The notes under the pieces are model-generated. The model had not been told where the DNA came from and did no database searches. It saw only the letters and a list, made by a program, of their open reading frames with translations. 64,000 nt of DNA, from the NCBI GenBank assembly GCA_019321725.1, contig CM033122.1, positions 16,084,274 to 16,148,273 on the forward strand, written 5' to 3'. Shown here piece after piece: positions 35,201-46,919 of the stretch (its first letter is position 1; the number at the start of each line of letters is the position of its first letter). The stretch comes from Paulownia fortunei (lineage: Eukaryota > Streptophyta > Magnoliopsida > Lamiales > Paulowniaceae). A program made the translations under genes and the position numbers.

Positions 35201-35450
35201 AATAAACCATGCCACTTGAAGGACAAACTATGGTTCTTAAACTCCTTCAAGCTCTATGATCTAGCCATTTCTATTCAATTGAAACTTCTTCATAAGAAGG
35301 TGGCCTTCCCAGTAAACAAACTCCTTTGTTCTTAAGGATCAAAAAAATAATATCTAATGAATTTATTTGGATACCCCATGGTGTTCTTGTGCTTTGTTCG
35401 CCACACTGACCAGAAAGTGCACTAATCAACAAGTAATAAAGTGTTTGAGT
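32259..35450 (-). pseudogene. Copia pol remnant, split by a solo gypsy LTR
   Basis: Minus-strand order from 35450: C-terminal integrase with the GYP..FIRYYFFDP-type segment, a linker, then the reverse transcriptase start at 34966; the sequence resumes at 33411 (GISSHW, then ARMLAKGYTQIQGVDY) and reaches IWKMDVK. Part of the polymerase domain, including the YVDD region, is missing near 33110. The later part has FPKEFIIEEFKERF, LSVISKYQS, then RNase H with LKSGFVFILNSGMVS and DSTTVVEYIIAYDAAK. Stops and frameshifts are frequent. It belongs to the element whose 3' LTR is at 27289-32258. A degraded polypurine tract (AAGTGGGAGA on minus) precedes that LTR. Confidence 0.8.
33417..34965 (+). mobile_element. 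Solo gypsy LTR with 5-bp target duplication
   Basis: The LTR runs from TGATAAGTTGC to CATGAACA (1549 nt, TG...CA). TGGGC is present at both borders (33412-33416 and 34966-34970). The copia pol reading frame on the minus strand continues across it (LTLVGP then TEGIS). The end region 'tttgtggatatgatattcaaaacatgacacc' is typical of the 3' end of gypsy LTRs. No primer site or internal region is present. The ORF at 34070-34309 inside it is not recognised and probably not a gene. Confidence 0.88.
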
Positions 35451-35454
35451 ATTC

Positions 35455-38400
35455 ATATATCATTTTCCAAAAGAGTGTGTGTGCAAGTATTGATTTTAGA
35501 CTTATCCGAGTATATTTGACCGAATCAAAGAGTCATAGGTTAAAATAAATAATTAATAAAGCCAAAAACAAAATTAAGGGATATGGGGATAAAATCCAAT
35601 AAAGAGAAGAGTTAAGGCCATGGATCACCATTCTACTTCATTATTAATTTCATGTGTTTATGGTTAGGATTAGTGTTTGGTCATGTGATAGTGGGACTTT
35701 CAGATATATTTGATATTCTCTCTTGAGATATATCAACTCTAACACTAGAAGGTAACCGACTATATCCCTATAACGGGTTTAACCTATTAATGATGCATTA
35801 GGCTTTGTAAATTCATCTAGCTTTCTACTTTCACGTCGGTGACTACTGCATGTACTAAATCCTATATTCCTATAGCGACCTAGTCCACGGTATACATTAC
35901 ACAAGCACTTGTTGCAATGCTACCTTTTGGTCTCAATCACGACAAGAAAGATCATTTGAAAGTTAGCAAAACTTCAAAAAATATTAAGAACATAATATAT
36001 GCTCAACACAAATCAAACAGTTTCCATATAAAAAATAAGGTATTTAACTCATAAATTCATAGAAATGGAATTCCAAGTCTTAAAAAAATATGGTTTTAGC
36101 TCATGTTGAAACCAAGCAAGCACCACATATGTTGGGCACGCAAAATCGCAGGATTACTAGTACAGCAAAAATTTAAAATTTTTCAATAATTGAAATAAAA
36201 TCATACATCATATGTAAATGTGCATATCCCAAATTTGATGCGATTTTTGGTTTACGTTTCTGATAGCTCATTTAATAAAATTAAATAATTAAAATTTTGT
36301 GATTATACCTTTCAAGTAATTCAGGGTGATGAAGGGCAAGAAGGAATTCAGATTCTTCAAGCTCCTCTCGAACAATTTCGATGGCCTCTCAAAATGTTCA
36401 CCAAGGACTCCAATTGTAGTCCCTCAAACAGTATCCACACTTTCGAACAAATCCACAAGTTTCAAATTCTTGTTAGTGAATTTGAACTTCTTATTTCTAA
36501 ATCTATTTTAGAGTGAAGATTAATTCTTGAATCAACAAGTGATGGAAGAATTAACCTTTAATAAAAAAGGGATGGAACTCTTGATGGAGTAAGTTTTTTA
36601 AAGTAAGAAAATAGAACACAAAAAAAAAAAAAATGAAATGAAGAAGAGGAGAGGGGGCTGAAAATTCTAGTTCTCTTGCTTGTAGTTTTTGGCCCCTAAA
36701 TACAGAATGTAGTAGTAATCCCATTAGGTCTCCAACCCTTTTCCTAATTAGTCCTCTAATCTAATTAGGAAACCTTCTCCTTCCATATCTCTTATTTCTT
36801 TCACTTCAAGACAAATTCTTTTCATCTTTATTAGAACTCCTTAATTTTGGCAATTAAAAATCCTAATGGGCCTCTAACCCCAAGGGCTTGGACTCTAATT
36901 AATTTATTAAAGTTCAATTAATTGATCTCCATCAATTAATTAAAAAATCTAATATAGTTAATTGATTCAATTAATTATTTAATAGGTTCCATCATAGACC
37001 ACCTAATCATATTAAACCCATTTAAAATAATTTAATTATTTTAATTGATTAAATTAATTTAACTCCTTCAATTAATTAACTCACTCTCAAGAGCCCCTAA
37101 TCATTATTAGGTTTACATTAATAATCATATTATTTATTTGAATGTATTAATTTAAGTGTTTAAATTAATTTTGACTCAAGTTGATTAATCTCCATTAATC
37201 AACTTAATCTAACACTTTGGATTACAAAAATAGATATAGAAGTGGATCATCTTGATTTGTATATAACCCATTAAGTTCATAACTAAGCTAGTAGTGGGCT
37301 TGCAACCTTTGCAATTTTTGAATAAATTTAATATTTTGATTAATTAATCCAATTAATTAATTTGCTTGGAATTAACCCCTTAATTCCAAGAACGTCACAA
37401 ATCAATGGAAGCACCTAGCAGTGCATCTCGACTACCTAGTTTTAGATGAATAACAAGTGAACCTTTTCTATTACGAGTACCATTTAAATACGGTCCCTCC
37501 GTTAACTATCTCCATATTAAATCTAGGGCCTGAATAATTAGTCGAAACCCTATTTTGACTTAATAACTATGTTTCCATTTCAAGTCACATTAATCCTTTG
37601 ATAAATCACTATTAATTAATTAATTGACCTCCATACCCGAAGATCATATACCACGTAATCCCTTTATGATTGTCATGCAATCAAAAAATATATCAAAATG
37701 TATAATATCATGCATAAGGCCACCATGGTGCCTTAAGTCAAATGACTAATTAATGCACTATCATAACTAAAAAATTTTCATTCGACAAACAAGCTTTCCA
37801 ATTAAGAATTTTCCAATGGGTCGTTCAGTGTACTTGCTCTTTAACAAGTATCCACACATATGCACCAGCGTTTCTACACCAATATCTATGGAATGAGACA
37901 TTATCCTTTTGAGTAGGCATCGTGTGTGTGATTCTATCGGACTTATTGATGTCCATCTCAATAAAACCCTGACTTGGAATATGTTTAACATCAAAGCTAT
38001 AGAGGTATATGCGTGACCATGCCCTATAGTTAAAAATAACCAAGGGAATTGATCTAATTGATAAAAATAATTAAATATAAAGAAATAACTTTTATTTATT
38101 TAAACATAAAGAGTATAAAAGATCATCGCTAATTGGCTTGGCGAGCACTACTCTAACAACATGTTCATCAACATCATGGTTTATACATAATTTCTCAAAA
38201 CTAAACAAATTTAAGAAGAAACTTAAAAATAAATTTACAACCTACAAGAAAGTCTTCACTTTTTCTCTTGAATCTTCAATGCCCAAGGTAAGCTCATCCT
38301 CTTCTTGTTTTCAAATCCCAGGCTCCTTAAAATAGATGTGTCTATTTTGATGGAGTGTGTGTAAACATGTGAAGAAGTTTGTATTATTTTGGAGAGGATT

Positions 38401-38800
38401 TGTGTGTGAGAATTTAGGTGCAATGTGTATGTAATAGGTGATGTAATCTCATGATATGAGTGTTCATATTGTATATATCATACAATATCACATGGGTTTT
38501 GATGCATAGGTACATCTTGTGTAGGCAACAAGAAATATGTTGAAATGCCTCTTTTCTGCCACTTGTCACATAAAAAAAGCCATGCAGAATCTTTTTTATT
38601 ATGCGAGTGGCGCCGCAGTGTGAACTGGTCTAGACTACACTGCTTGAATTTCTTGTGTGACAACGCAGTGCGAGATTAATTTTTTTTCAACATTATGCCA
38701 TTTTTCCATCTTTGAACTCCATTTCTTTCACTCTTTCACCTACACGACAAGTACCAAAAGACAAGTGCACAATTACATCATTTATTAGGCAACGCATGGT
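35455..38800. mobile_element. Gypsy LTR-like sequence, split by a solo copia LTR
   Basis: 35455-36129 and 38159-38800 are non-coding and share the style of gypsy LTRs (the section 35690-35890 on festoons of 'gatatattctctcttgagatatatcaac' and 'cctatagcgacctagtcc'). They continue across the solo LTR at 36130. No coding frame is seen. Its outer limits and orientation are approximate, minus being likely from the neighbouring gag remnant. Confidence 0.45.
36130..38158 (-). mobile_element. Solo copia LTR (2029 nt)
   Basis: It starts at TGTTGGGCACGC and ends at CACTACTCTAACA, in minus orientation, with all family landmarks in order. ACATA before and ACATG after it look like a target duplication with one change. 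No internal region or primer site is present on either side, so it is a solo LTR. The ORFs inside (for example 36326-36511 and 37767-37994) are chance frames. Confidence 0.85.
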
Positions 38801-40234
38801 AATTTTGTGCTGTTGAGAGTAGGAAATATGTTAAATTATGAACTCATAAACTACCACCAAACTTAGCATTTTCTCATCCTCAAGAAAATTTATAAATCAA
38901 ACTAAACACAAGTCATACTTTGATCCTGAATAATTCAACTTGATCAACCAACATAGTGTCTCAATAATTTATATTGCACACAAGTCTAAAAGTTTTTCTT
39001 AAAGCTAATCAACTAAACACTACAAAACTTGTGCTTCATCAGTCCAGTTACAAATTCCAGACGTGTATGTCTGTGGTGTCAAATTCAAGCTTTATGCATG
39101 TATTTTCAGTGTGAATTGTGCAACTAATGTCTCTCTTTATCTAATCAAAGAAGTTTTAGGTGTTCTATAAGATTGATTTTATACACCTTATCAACTAATG
39201 TAGACACTCACAAACTTATATCAATAGGACTTCAATAAGCTTAAAAAGTAAGGCTTAGGTATTGGCTACAAAGAAATGGTAGGAATAAATTTCATGCCCC
39301 TTCATTCCACTTCTTTTCATTTTTCATTTGCGGTCCATTATTTTCTTTTCTTTTTTGTTTTAAACATTTCTTTTCTTTTCTTTTTTCTTTCTTCTCTTTT
39401 TTTTTCAATAAATCCCACAATTTCATTTCATATTCTTTTGCTTTCACAAACCCTAAACTTATTTCTTTTTATCTCCATAGGTTGTGATGACTTCTTTCAT
39501 ATCATTTATGCGCATATACCCAATTATAATGTTGTCATGCCTAAAATATCTCTACACGATCCCTAAATAAAATCATGCACAAGATATCACATTAAGCTCT
39601 CTTAGGGATAAACAATAGTTTTTTGGGCTACAAAGGGTAGGTATTATGAGCTACAAGAAATGAAGTTGAATGGTGGTCATTCATATGCACTGCATATGTA
39701 GCTAGTGATAAAGATGTTATTATGGTAAGCTTGAAGGTACAAACAAGATTGCCCAAATCATCTCTAAGTTTGCTAGTTGTCAAGGATTTCAGCCTCAAAG
39801 GATAATCACGCAAGTTATAGAACACCTCAGTTGACTAAAATAACTCATTGGAAGCAAAATCCAATACCTAGTAACACGCAATTCACAAGATCTTCATACA
39901 ACGTGCTAGATAAAATTCATCATTTGTGACAAAGACTGACTACACACATGAATCTCCATGTTACAAGATTTTTTTTTTCTATAAACTCTATATAATATAA
40001 ATTAATGTTTATCATGGGCTATCGATCATCAGGATAAATCATCTAGTCTCAAACATGAACTTACTCAAGTTTGACAATAAAAGTATTCTTGCTCTCGGAC
40101 TTTCATCACACAAAACATGAAATTCACACATAATTTATCAACAAAAATAAAAACAATTGGCTCAATTTTCCATTTTCCACCCTTAAAATTAAATGCAACA
40201 TTGTCCTCAATGTTGAAAGCATTAGAGAACAAAA
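38800..40234. other. Gypsy-type non-coding region, no gene
   Basis: No protein resemblance. The ORF at 39276-39566 is a phenylalanine/serine-rich frame across a T-rich tract. The stretch near 40180-40225 ('cccttaaaattaaatgcaacattgtcctcaatgttgaaag') read on the minus strand resembles the 'acattgag..aatgttgcatttaattttaaggg' junction that precedes 3' LTRs in some gypsy elements. It is therefore read as the 3' untranslated part of a minus-strand gypsy element. Confidence 0.4.
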
Positions 40235-42637
40235 TATTGGGTTCAAAATCACCGGACTTAACATAGTGGAAATTTAAAATCTATGAAACAACATGCATAA
40301 TGTTTATACAAGTAGTCCTGGATTTGATGCAATTTTTGGTTACACCCGGATGTTTCGTTTAGCTAAAAATAAAATAGAGTTCGTGATAATACCTTTGAAT
40401 GCACTTCGGCTAATGATGTTGGTTTGAATGATTCAAATCATGACCTTTAGTCAAAAATTTGGTTTGCTATAGGAATCCAAGTGCCTTCTTGTTGACAGTA
40501 TCCTCACAACGAGTAGGATCACATTTTCGATACTTCTACTAGCAAATATAAAACCTTTGTTTCTAACTAAATTTTTGGGAGTGTTGATTAATTCCAATAT
40601 CAACTTGTGATAGAAGAATTAATCAGTTTATCAATGGTCCAGAACCAACTCAAAGAAACTAAAGAAGCCTAGAAAAGTTTGGAAAAGATAACTATTTTCT
40701 ACACTTGGAGAAGAAGAGGGGCTGAATTTCTGCAACTTCTAAAGCTCTTATTTTCGGCCCCTTTGTGTGGTGTATTGCAGCTTCTAAAGCTCTCATTTTC
40801 GGCCCCTTTATGTGGTGTATTTATGCACCACCAATTCTTGACCTAATCCCATTGGGTCTCTAACCTCCTTTATTTTTCTCTTGTTTGTTTCTATCTAAGC
40901 CATATATTTGTTAGTTTCTATTAAGACTCAAACTCTTATTTGATTCTTATCCAAGACATGGAGTCTTTAATTCATAATCAAAAACCACCACTGGGCATCT
41001 TCTTAAGCTCATCAATGATTGGACTTTTCTACTAATTAATCTCTTTTAAATAGTTAAGCCTAATCAATTGGTTCTAGTGTACTACCTAAATAAATATGCC
41101 TAATATGTAATCCAATTATTTATAAAAGATAAATTAATTTAACTCTTAAATTAACTTAAAGTCCATTAATTAATTGATCTAATCAATTAATTAATCTCTC
41201 CTAAAAGAGCCCTTAATCTTAATTAGATCCAATCAAATAATCACATTATTTAATTACATGAACTAATTTAACTACTAAAATACTTCTAGCTCCATGAATT
41301 AACTTGATCTAACTTCTTAGATTTTATTTTAGATAGAAGTAGTCCATCTTGTTTTTGTGTGAGACCTATTAGGTTCACAACTAAGCTCACAGTGGGTTTG
41401 CAACTATTGCAACTTAGTAAATATATAAAATATTTTCTAATTATTTAATCCATCTTGGAATTAACTCCTTAATTCAAAGAACCTCACAAGTCAAGAGAAG
41501 TACCTTGAGGAAAAAAAAGTAAAAGGTCCCAAGAAGAAAATACTCCTATTTGCCCACTGCACATTGATAACATCAGAAAATGAAATAATCAAGAATCTCG
41601 AGGAACTGGCCAAGCCACTAAAGTAGCTAAAGTAGTGATAAATCCCATCAGTAAAATGGATCCTGTAGAGAGTCCATCTATTCCTAATCTCCAATGGAAA
41701 TCAAAATTTTTGATCCATTTATAATCATCCACTAGTTGGATTAATGGATCATCCGATTGGGCACCTAGTAGTGCCTTTTGACTACCTAGTCTTAGTTAAA
41801 ATAGCAAGCGAATCTATTTCTGTTATGAGTACCATGCAAGTCTGGTCATTTCGTCAACTAACCTCTTGATTAAGTCCAGGGCATAGGTTGTTAGTCAAAA
41901 CCTAATTTGACTTAATAACTATGATTACATTTCAAGCCACATTAAACTTGATAAATCATTATAAAACCCCCATTTAATATTTATTATGCACCCACCAAAG
42001 ACTTTTAAGTCAAGGAGCATGAAATGCATAGGAGGTTCATCTATTCTAACAAATAGGTGATGAATCCTTTATTAGCCACTCATTAACCTCCATACATAAA
42101 GACCATATACCCGACGTAAATATTTTCTAATTGACATTTAATCAGGAAATACATCAAAGCATATAATATTGTGTACAAGGTTATCATGGTGCTTCAAGCT
42201 AAAGGACTAAGTGGTGCACTGTTGTAAATAGGAAATTCTCATTCGAAGAACAACATTTGCACTGAGAATTTTCCATGGGCCTATTTGGTTTCATCATTCC
42301 CCAACCATTACTGTGCATGTGCATTAGCATCCCTATTCCAATGCCTATGGAACGAGACATCCTCATTTTGAGCATGCATTATGTATGCGAGTACGGGCTT
42401 ATCAATGTCCAAAAGAACCCAAGATTTGAAATTATTTTAAGACCAAATCCAATAGAGGCATGTTCCACTATCGCCATCATATGCGCAACCATGCCCCATA
42501 ACTAAGTATGGTCTAGGGACTTTATCTAATTGAATAGATGTAATAAAGATAAAAACAAATGCCAATTTTTGAATAAAACTATTTTTACAAGAGTGAACAT
42601 GTGGCCACTAATTGGCTTGTTGGGCACTACTCTAACA
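40235..42637 (-). mobile_element. Solo copia LTR (2403 nt) carrying a plastid DNA insert
   Basis: It runs from TATTGGGTTC (a mutated TGTTGGG start) to CACTACTCTAACA. CAAAA is found at both borders (40230-40234 and 42638-42642), an exact 5-bp target duplication. Its extra length over the usual 2.0-2.1 kb comes from a 260-nt insert at about 41504-41762 and a 57-nt tandem duplication near 40737-40815 ('ctgcaacttctaaagctctta' region repeated). Confidence 0.88.
41504..41762 (-). pseudogene. ndhD: Plastid ndhD fragment in nuclear DNA (NUPT)
   Basis: On the minus strand the frame reads [48 protein letters not shown], then [19 protein letters not shown] and DLLLFF. This is an internal part of NdhD, a membrane subunit of the plastid NDH complex. 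The plastid-like sequence is of moderate age: an in-frame stop replaces an arginine after RDS and several other changes are present. The flanks are LTR sequence on both sides ('agaagtacc' left, 'gcacctagtagtgcc' right), so this is a plastid DNA fragment inserted in the LTR and not part of a plastid genome. Confidence 0.88.
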
Positions 42638-45057
42638 CAAAAGAAGGAAAAGAAAAACTCTTTCTCAAGTAGATGTGCATCAATGAGCATGAGTTCTTTG
42701 GAGTCCATGAAGAATCCACGTACCACCAAGGAGATAGAATCTACACTAAAAAGAGGGCAAATAAAATAGAATGGGATATACAAAAATGAAAACAAAGTGG
42801 TAACTAAATAAAGAAAAGCTAAACATGCCTAATATAAAAAGCAAACATGTTTCAAATTCTAAGTAAGAAATCACTCAAAAGCTAAGGAAAGAGAGAGTAG
42901 TTCTAAGTTATAGTTGTTAGCTTAACTTTATTACCTCTACTTAGGAAAAGGCAAGGTCGAATTTAGACATCTTACACTCATTACCTTTTCCTAAGTAGTA
43001 CTTGGATTTGTGTTGACCATCCCATATCAACTGGTTTGATTTTCTCTACATGGGCCACATCTTGAATGATCGACTTTAATCTTGACTGTGGACTGCCCAA
43101 AAATCTTGATTTCACTTGAAAATATTTCTTGTAGGGTAAAATGGCATCAAAACATGCAAGGGCTACCACCAAGCTCTTATTCCCCATCTCTGCTCCTTTT
43201 GAATTCACCACATGTGCTTTCAATTCATCCATATACCTATTTTTCTATACATGCTCAAAAGAGAAGAGATCAAAAACATCTATTTGATAACACTTAGACT
43301 TTTCTATCTAATGATTCATTCCTTTAAGCACATTGAAATTAGCATACTTATCCACTTTCTCATTTTTCTTTGAAATCACTGTGTGTGCCTTTAATTTTTC
43401 CCCAATCCTACATTATTGCAAAAGATCAATGGCCAACGAGTCAAGTACAACAAATTATAACATATATTCTCATCCACCATATATTTTATAGCTTTAAAAA
43501 CATTGAAGGTTACTTGTTCATCCCTATTCTAAGTATGAATTTCCTAGTTGTATATCAATCAAAGCTCTACCAATAGCTAGGGGCACATCCACATCTTATT
43601 TAATGTCCAAGACAAGAAAATAAACTTGGAAAATAAACTTGTCTACTTCACTAGCACATCCTCAATAATACCTTGTGTGTACCTGATTGATCAGTTGGCA
43701 CACCCTCAATGTATACCTTGCGTAGCACCGACACTGTTGTTGGATTTAGTTCCCCTAGTCTAAGCTTTCTATGAACCTACAAAGGCATAAGATTAAAGCT
43801 TGCTCCCAAATCACATAAGGCATTAGAGAAAAATAGTGGTAAAAATCACATAGGGCATTAGAGAAAAATAGTGCTTTGAGACCGACCTTAAAACGTGGAC
43901 CAATAGTGTAAAGTAAAGAAAAACTCCCAAGGGTCCTTAAGCTTTGGAGGAAGCTTGTTTTGGACAATTTCTGAGTAATCCTTGGTCAAGCTCACATTTT
44001 TTATGTTCCTTCCAATTTTTTTTTGTTTGAAAATATTTTCTTCAAAAACTTGGCATTTTTAGGCATTTGAAACAAAGCATCAACAAGAGGAATATTAATA
44101 TGAAGCTTCTTAAAAACTTCATGAAATTTCTTAAATTCACTTTCCATTATGCTTTCTTCAAAGCTAAAGAAAAATGGGGAGGAATACTTATCGGCCTAGT
44201 GTAAACAATCGGGATAAAAGAGGGACTAGGATCGAATGTGTGCTTGTCCTTCTTCTCTTGACTTTCCACCTCTTGCTCTTTGGTAGCAATCTCCTTCCTA
44301 CTTTGAAAAGTGATTGCATTGACTTGTGCTTTGGGATTTTTCTTGGTGTCACTTGGAAAAGCTCCTTGCACTCACCTGTAAATCATGTTAGCAATTTTCC
44401 CCACCTGTGTTTCCAAGTTTTAGATTGAAGCTTTTTAGTTTTGGGTCCTTGTCTTGGTATTTGAAACAAATTTGGCTACAAGTTACTCCATACTCGAATT
44501 TTTTTCTTGAGGTAGGTAGTCGGGTGGGGGGCCTTGCCATGCCTTGATTTTCTTTAAATGTGCTTTGATTCCCTTGATTGTCCAATGAGAAGTTGGGGTG
44601 ATCCCTTTATCCAAGAATGTATGTTTGCGAATATAGATTGTTTGGTTGTCTATTAAAGTTCCCAATGAAGTAAGCATGTGAGGATGAGGATGAAAACGGT
44701 TTCCTAACTTGGCACTTAGTGCTATAGTGCCACTACCACATAACTCACATGCAATAGTTTGTACATTCATCGCCAAAGCACCCATGCAATCTTCTTCCAG
44801 TTTAATACTTTGATTTGGGCAAAAAAGGCTGAGTATGTGTCAATAGTGCACACCTTTGCTGTCCTCTTTCCCAAACTCCTCTCCGTTTGTCGTTGATAAC
44901 TATTAGATGCTATTTTTTCCAACAACTCATGCTTCATCTAGGGTTTTCCTCATGATTGTACCTTCTGCCATTGTATCTGTCATGGATCGGTTGGCGAGTG
45001 AGATAGACCATTGTAAAATGTTTACATTTGAAGCAATATAGACAAACCATGGTGAGA
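42638..45057 (-). pseudogene. Gypsy gag and protease remnant
   Basis: Minus-strand order from about 45035: gag core FYNGLTRQRSMTDTMAEGTI, a short zinc-knuckle-like ACELCGSG region (about 44760), the linker with LPSD-type and NAITFQSRKE motifs (44371-44250), FKKFHEVFKKLHINIP (about 44130), then the protease with LRTLGSFSLLYTIGPRFKV (about 43930-43880), VDKFIFQVYFLVLDI and PLAIGRALI (about 43650-43560). A 29-nt stretch with 'aaatcacatagggcattagagaaaaatagtg' is duplicated at 43818-43880. Frameshifts are frequent. The minus frame at 43232-42981 (MDELKAHVVNSKGAEMGNKS) is open but not recognised. No reverse transcriptase follows, so the copy is internally deleted. Confidence 0.75.
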
Positions 45058-45059
45058 CA

Positions 45060-45610
45060 TGTAATACCTAAGTCTCACACTGCTCACTTGGCCAGTATGA
45101 CTCATGCATTGCATGCTATTCAATATGTTGATTGCATTGATACTAGCTGAAATAATTCTTTACATCCTGTAAGTGAATTTAATCATTAAACGTCTAAAAG
45201 TACGGGGTTGTTGTCAATATTCCCTAACCTAAGTAGTTAATTTTACCTTAAGATAAGAAGGAAATTAGGTTAACCAACATACTGAATGTTCATAGATCAT
45301 GTCTTAGTTTTGGAAGTGTTAAAATGAAGCTTAGATAATTTGATTTGACTTGATCAAGGTATTTCAAAAATTTATATTGGTAATTTGTATACTTGGGACA
45401 TTAGACATGATATATCTGGATTGAAATGTTACACTACAAGGTTTATATGTGCAGAAGAGTATCAAAGTACAATCTTGACAATCATACATGAATCGGATGT
45501 CAATCGTGGTAGAAATTAACTAAACGGCTAGGAATTAGAGTAGTAATTATTTATGGGTTCGTATGGCACCTAAAATAGGTTGTAAATAGATGTATTCCTA
45601 TCTTACATAG
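45060..45610 (+). mobile_element. Partial gypsy-type LTR starting TGTAATACC
   Basis: It begins with TGTAATACCTAAGTCTC, a usual start for chromovirus-type gypsy LTRs, and shares several ordered blocks with 25400-25830. It is broken off near 45610, where a copia RNase H remnant begins. It abuts gypsy gag sequence on its left. Confidence 0.6.
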
Positions 45611-46665
45611 AATTTATGAAAACTGTTGAGAAGAAAGACCCTTAGTAAATACATCTACCAGTTCGTCTTGTAGTCCTACAAAAGGAATATAAATCATACC
45701 TCCTCCTATCTTTTCATTTATGAAATGCTTGTTTTGTTCGATCATGTTGGATAGGATTATGTGCTATACTAATTCCGACCTTGTTGTCACAAAGTAGTCA
45801 TTGGATAGAAAATCTTAATCTTCAACCACATTGCTTTAGAAATTCCCAATGCCACATATTTGAGTTCTACCTCAGTACAACACACTATTACTGATTGCGT
45901 CTTACTGCTTCATGAAACCAAATTCCTCTCTAGAAAAGTTCAATATCTGGAAATACGTCTCCTATCAAGTAATGATCCTGCCTAGTATGCATCGCTGTAC
46001 ATTTCAATCTCCATTGTCCTTCATGTGCTCCTCATAAACTGACTTACTACTCCTACTAAATATGATAAATTAAGAAGGGTATGTGAAAGATAAATATGTA
46101 TTCCCATGAATCTATGATATTGTTCTCTCTCCACCGTTCCACCCTTAAGATTTTCAACCTTATAGTTTACTTCTATAGGAGTATTTACTAGTTTAGTGCC
46201 AATCATACTAGTTTCCTTCAAAAGATCAAGTACATATTTCCTTTGCGATAAAACGATTCCTTTTCTAGATCTTGCCACTTCAATTCCCATAAGGTACCTC
46301 AGATTACCAAGGTCTTTAATCTCAAACTCTTTGTTTAGTTCTTCATTTAATCTCCGTGCTTCTTCACCATCATCTCCTATAAGAATGTTGTCATCTACAT
46401 ATACTACTAAAACTGTGATTTTACTATTCTCTTCATGTTTAAAGAACAATGTTTGATCTTGTTGGCTTTGGCTGAATCCTTTGCTTCGAATAGACTTTAT
46501 AAACTTCACAAACCAAGCTCTTGGAGGCTGTTAAAGGCCACATATAGATTTCTTTAACTTACACATCGTGTTTACTCTCATAGTCTCTTCAAAACCATGT
46601 GGAACATCCACATATATCTCCTCCTTTAAATATCCATATAGGAAGGCATTTTTCACTTCAAATTA
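45610..46665 (-). pseudogene. Copia reverse transcriptase and RNase H remnant
   Basis: From 46665 on the minus strand: FLYGYLKEEIYVDVPHGFEE, CKLKKSICGL, then an open stretch (46509-46021) with FSQSQQDQTLFFKHEE, the catalytic YVDD, EFEIKDLGNLRYLMGIEVAR and TPIEVNYKVENLKGG. RNase H follows with MYSDAY, AGSLLDRR, EVELKYVALGISKAMW and a terminal region with DVFTKGL-like remains. The reverse transcriptase part is one of the longest open transposon frames in the window (162 codons). RNase H has several stops. It is a different copia lineage from the element at 57150. The N-terminal gag, protease and integrase are missing. Confidence 0.85.
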
Positions 46666-46689
46666 GTTAAAAAAACTAAAAGTTTTTTT

Positions 46690-46915
46690 TAGGAGAAAAG
46701 TAATTTATTATTCAATTAAATCAAAAGAATAGAAATATAAGAAATACATAGAGAAGTCAGATCTGGAACTAATCTTAGCATCCTTTATAATCAGGAATAA
46801 CATCCTTTGAAATTATATCCATAAAGAAAACCTAACCACTTTCCTATAATATGAATATTGCATTCATATTTTATTAATTTATTTTACTAAATAAATTACT
46901 AAACTAATTCTTTCT
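46690..46915 (-). mobile_element. Likely LTR of the second copia remnant
   Basis: This lies directly after the RNase H end of the pol remnant at 46920. On the minus strand a T-rich, non-coding stretch begins after CTTGAGAAAG and ends in CTTTTCTCCTAAAAAAAAC. Its position and the 'cttgag' border fit the usual 3' border of such elements. No second copy is available to fix the ends. Confidence 0.4.
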
Positions 46916-46919
46916 CAAG

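Noticed and set aside
39276..39566. Plus-strand 96-codon ORF
   Set aside because: Low-complexity frame through a long T/C-rich tract; it looks like a membrane protein only because of composition.
41504..41762. Plastid genome contig
   Set aside because: Only about 260 nt are plastid-like and both flanks are nuclear LTR sequence.
42981..43232. 83-codon minus-strand ORF as a host gene
   Set aside because: It lies within a gypsy remnant and shows no host protein family; an unrecognised part of the element is more likely.
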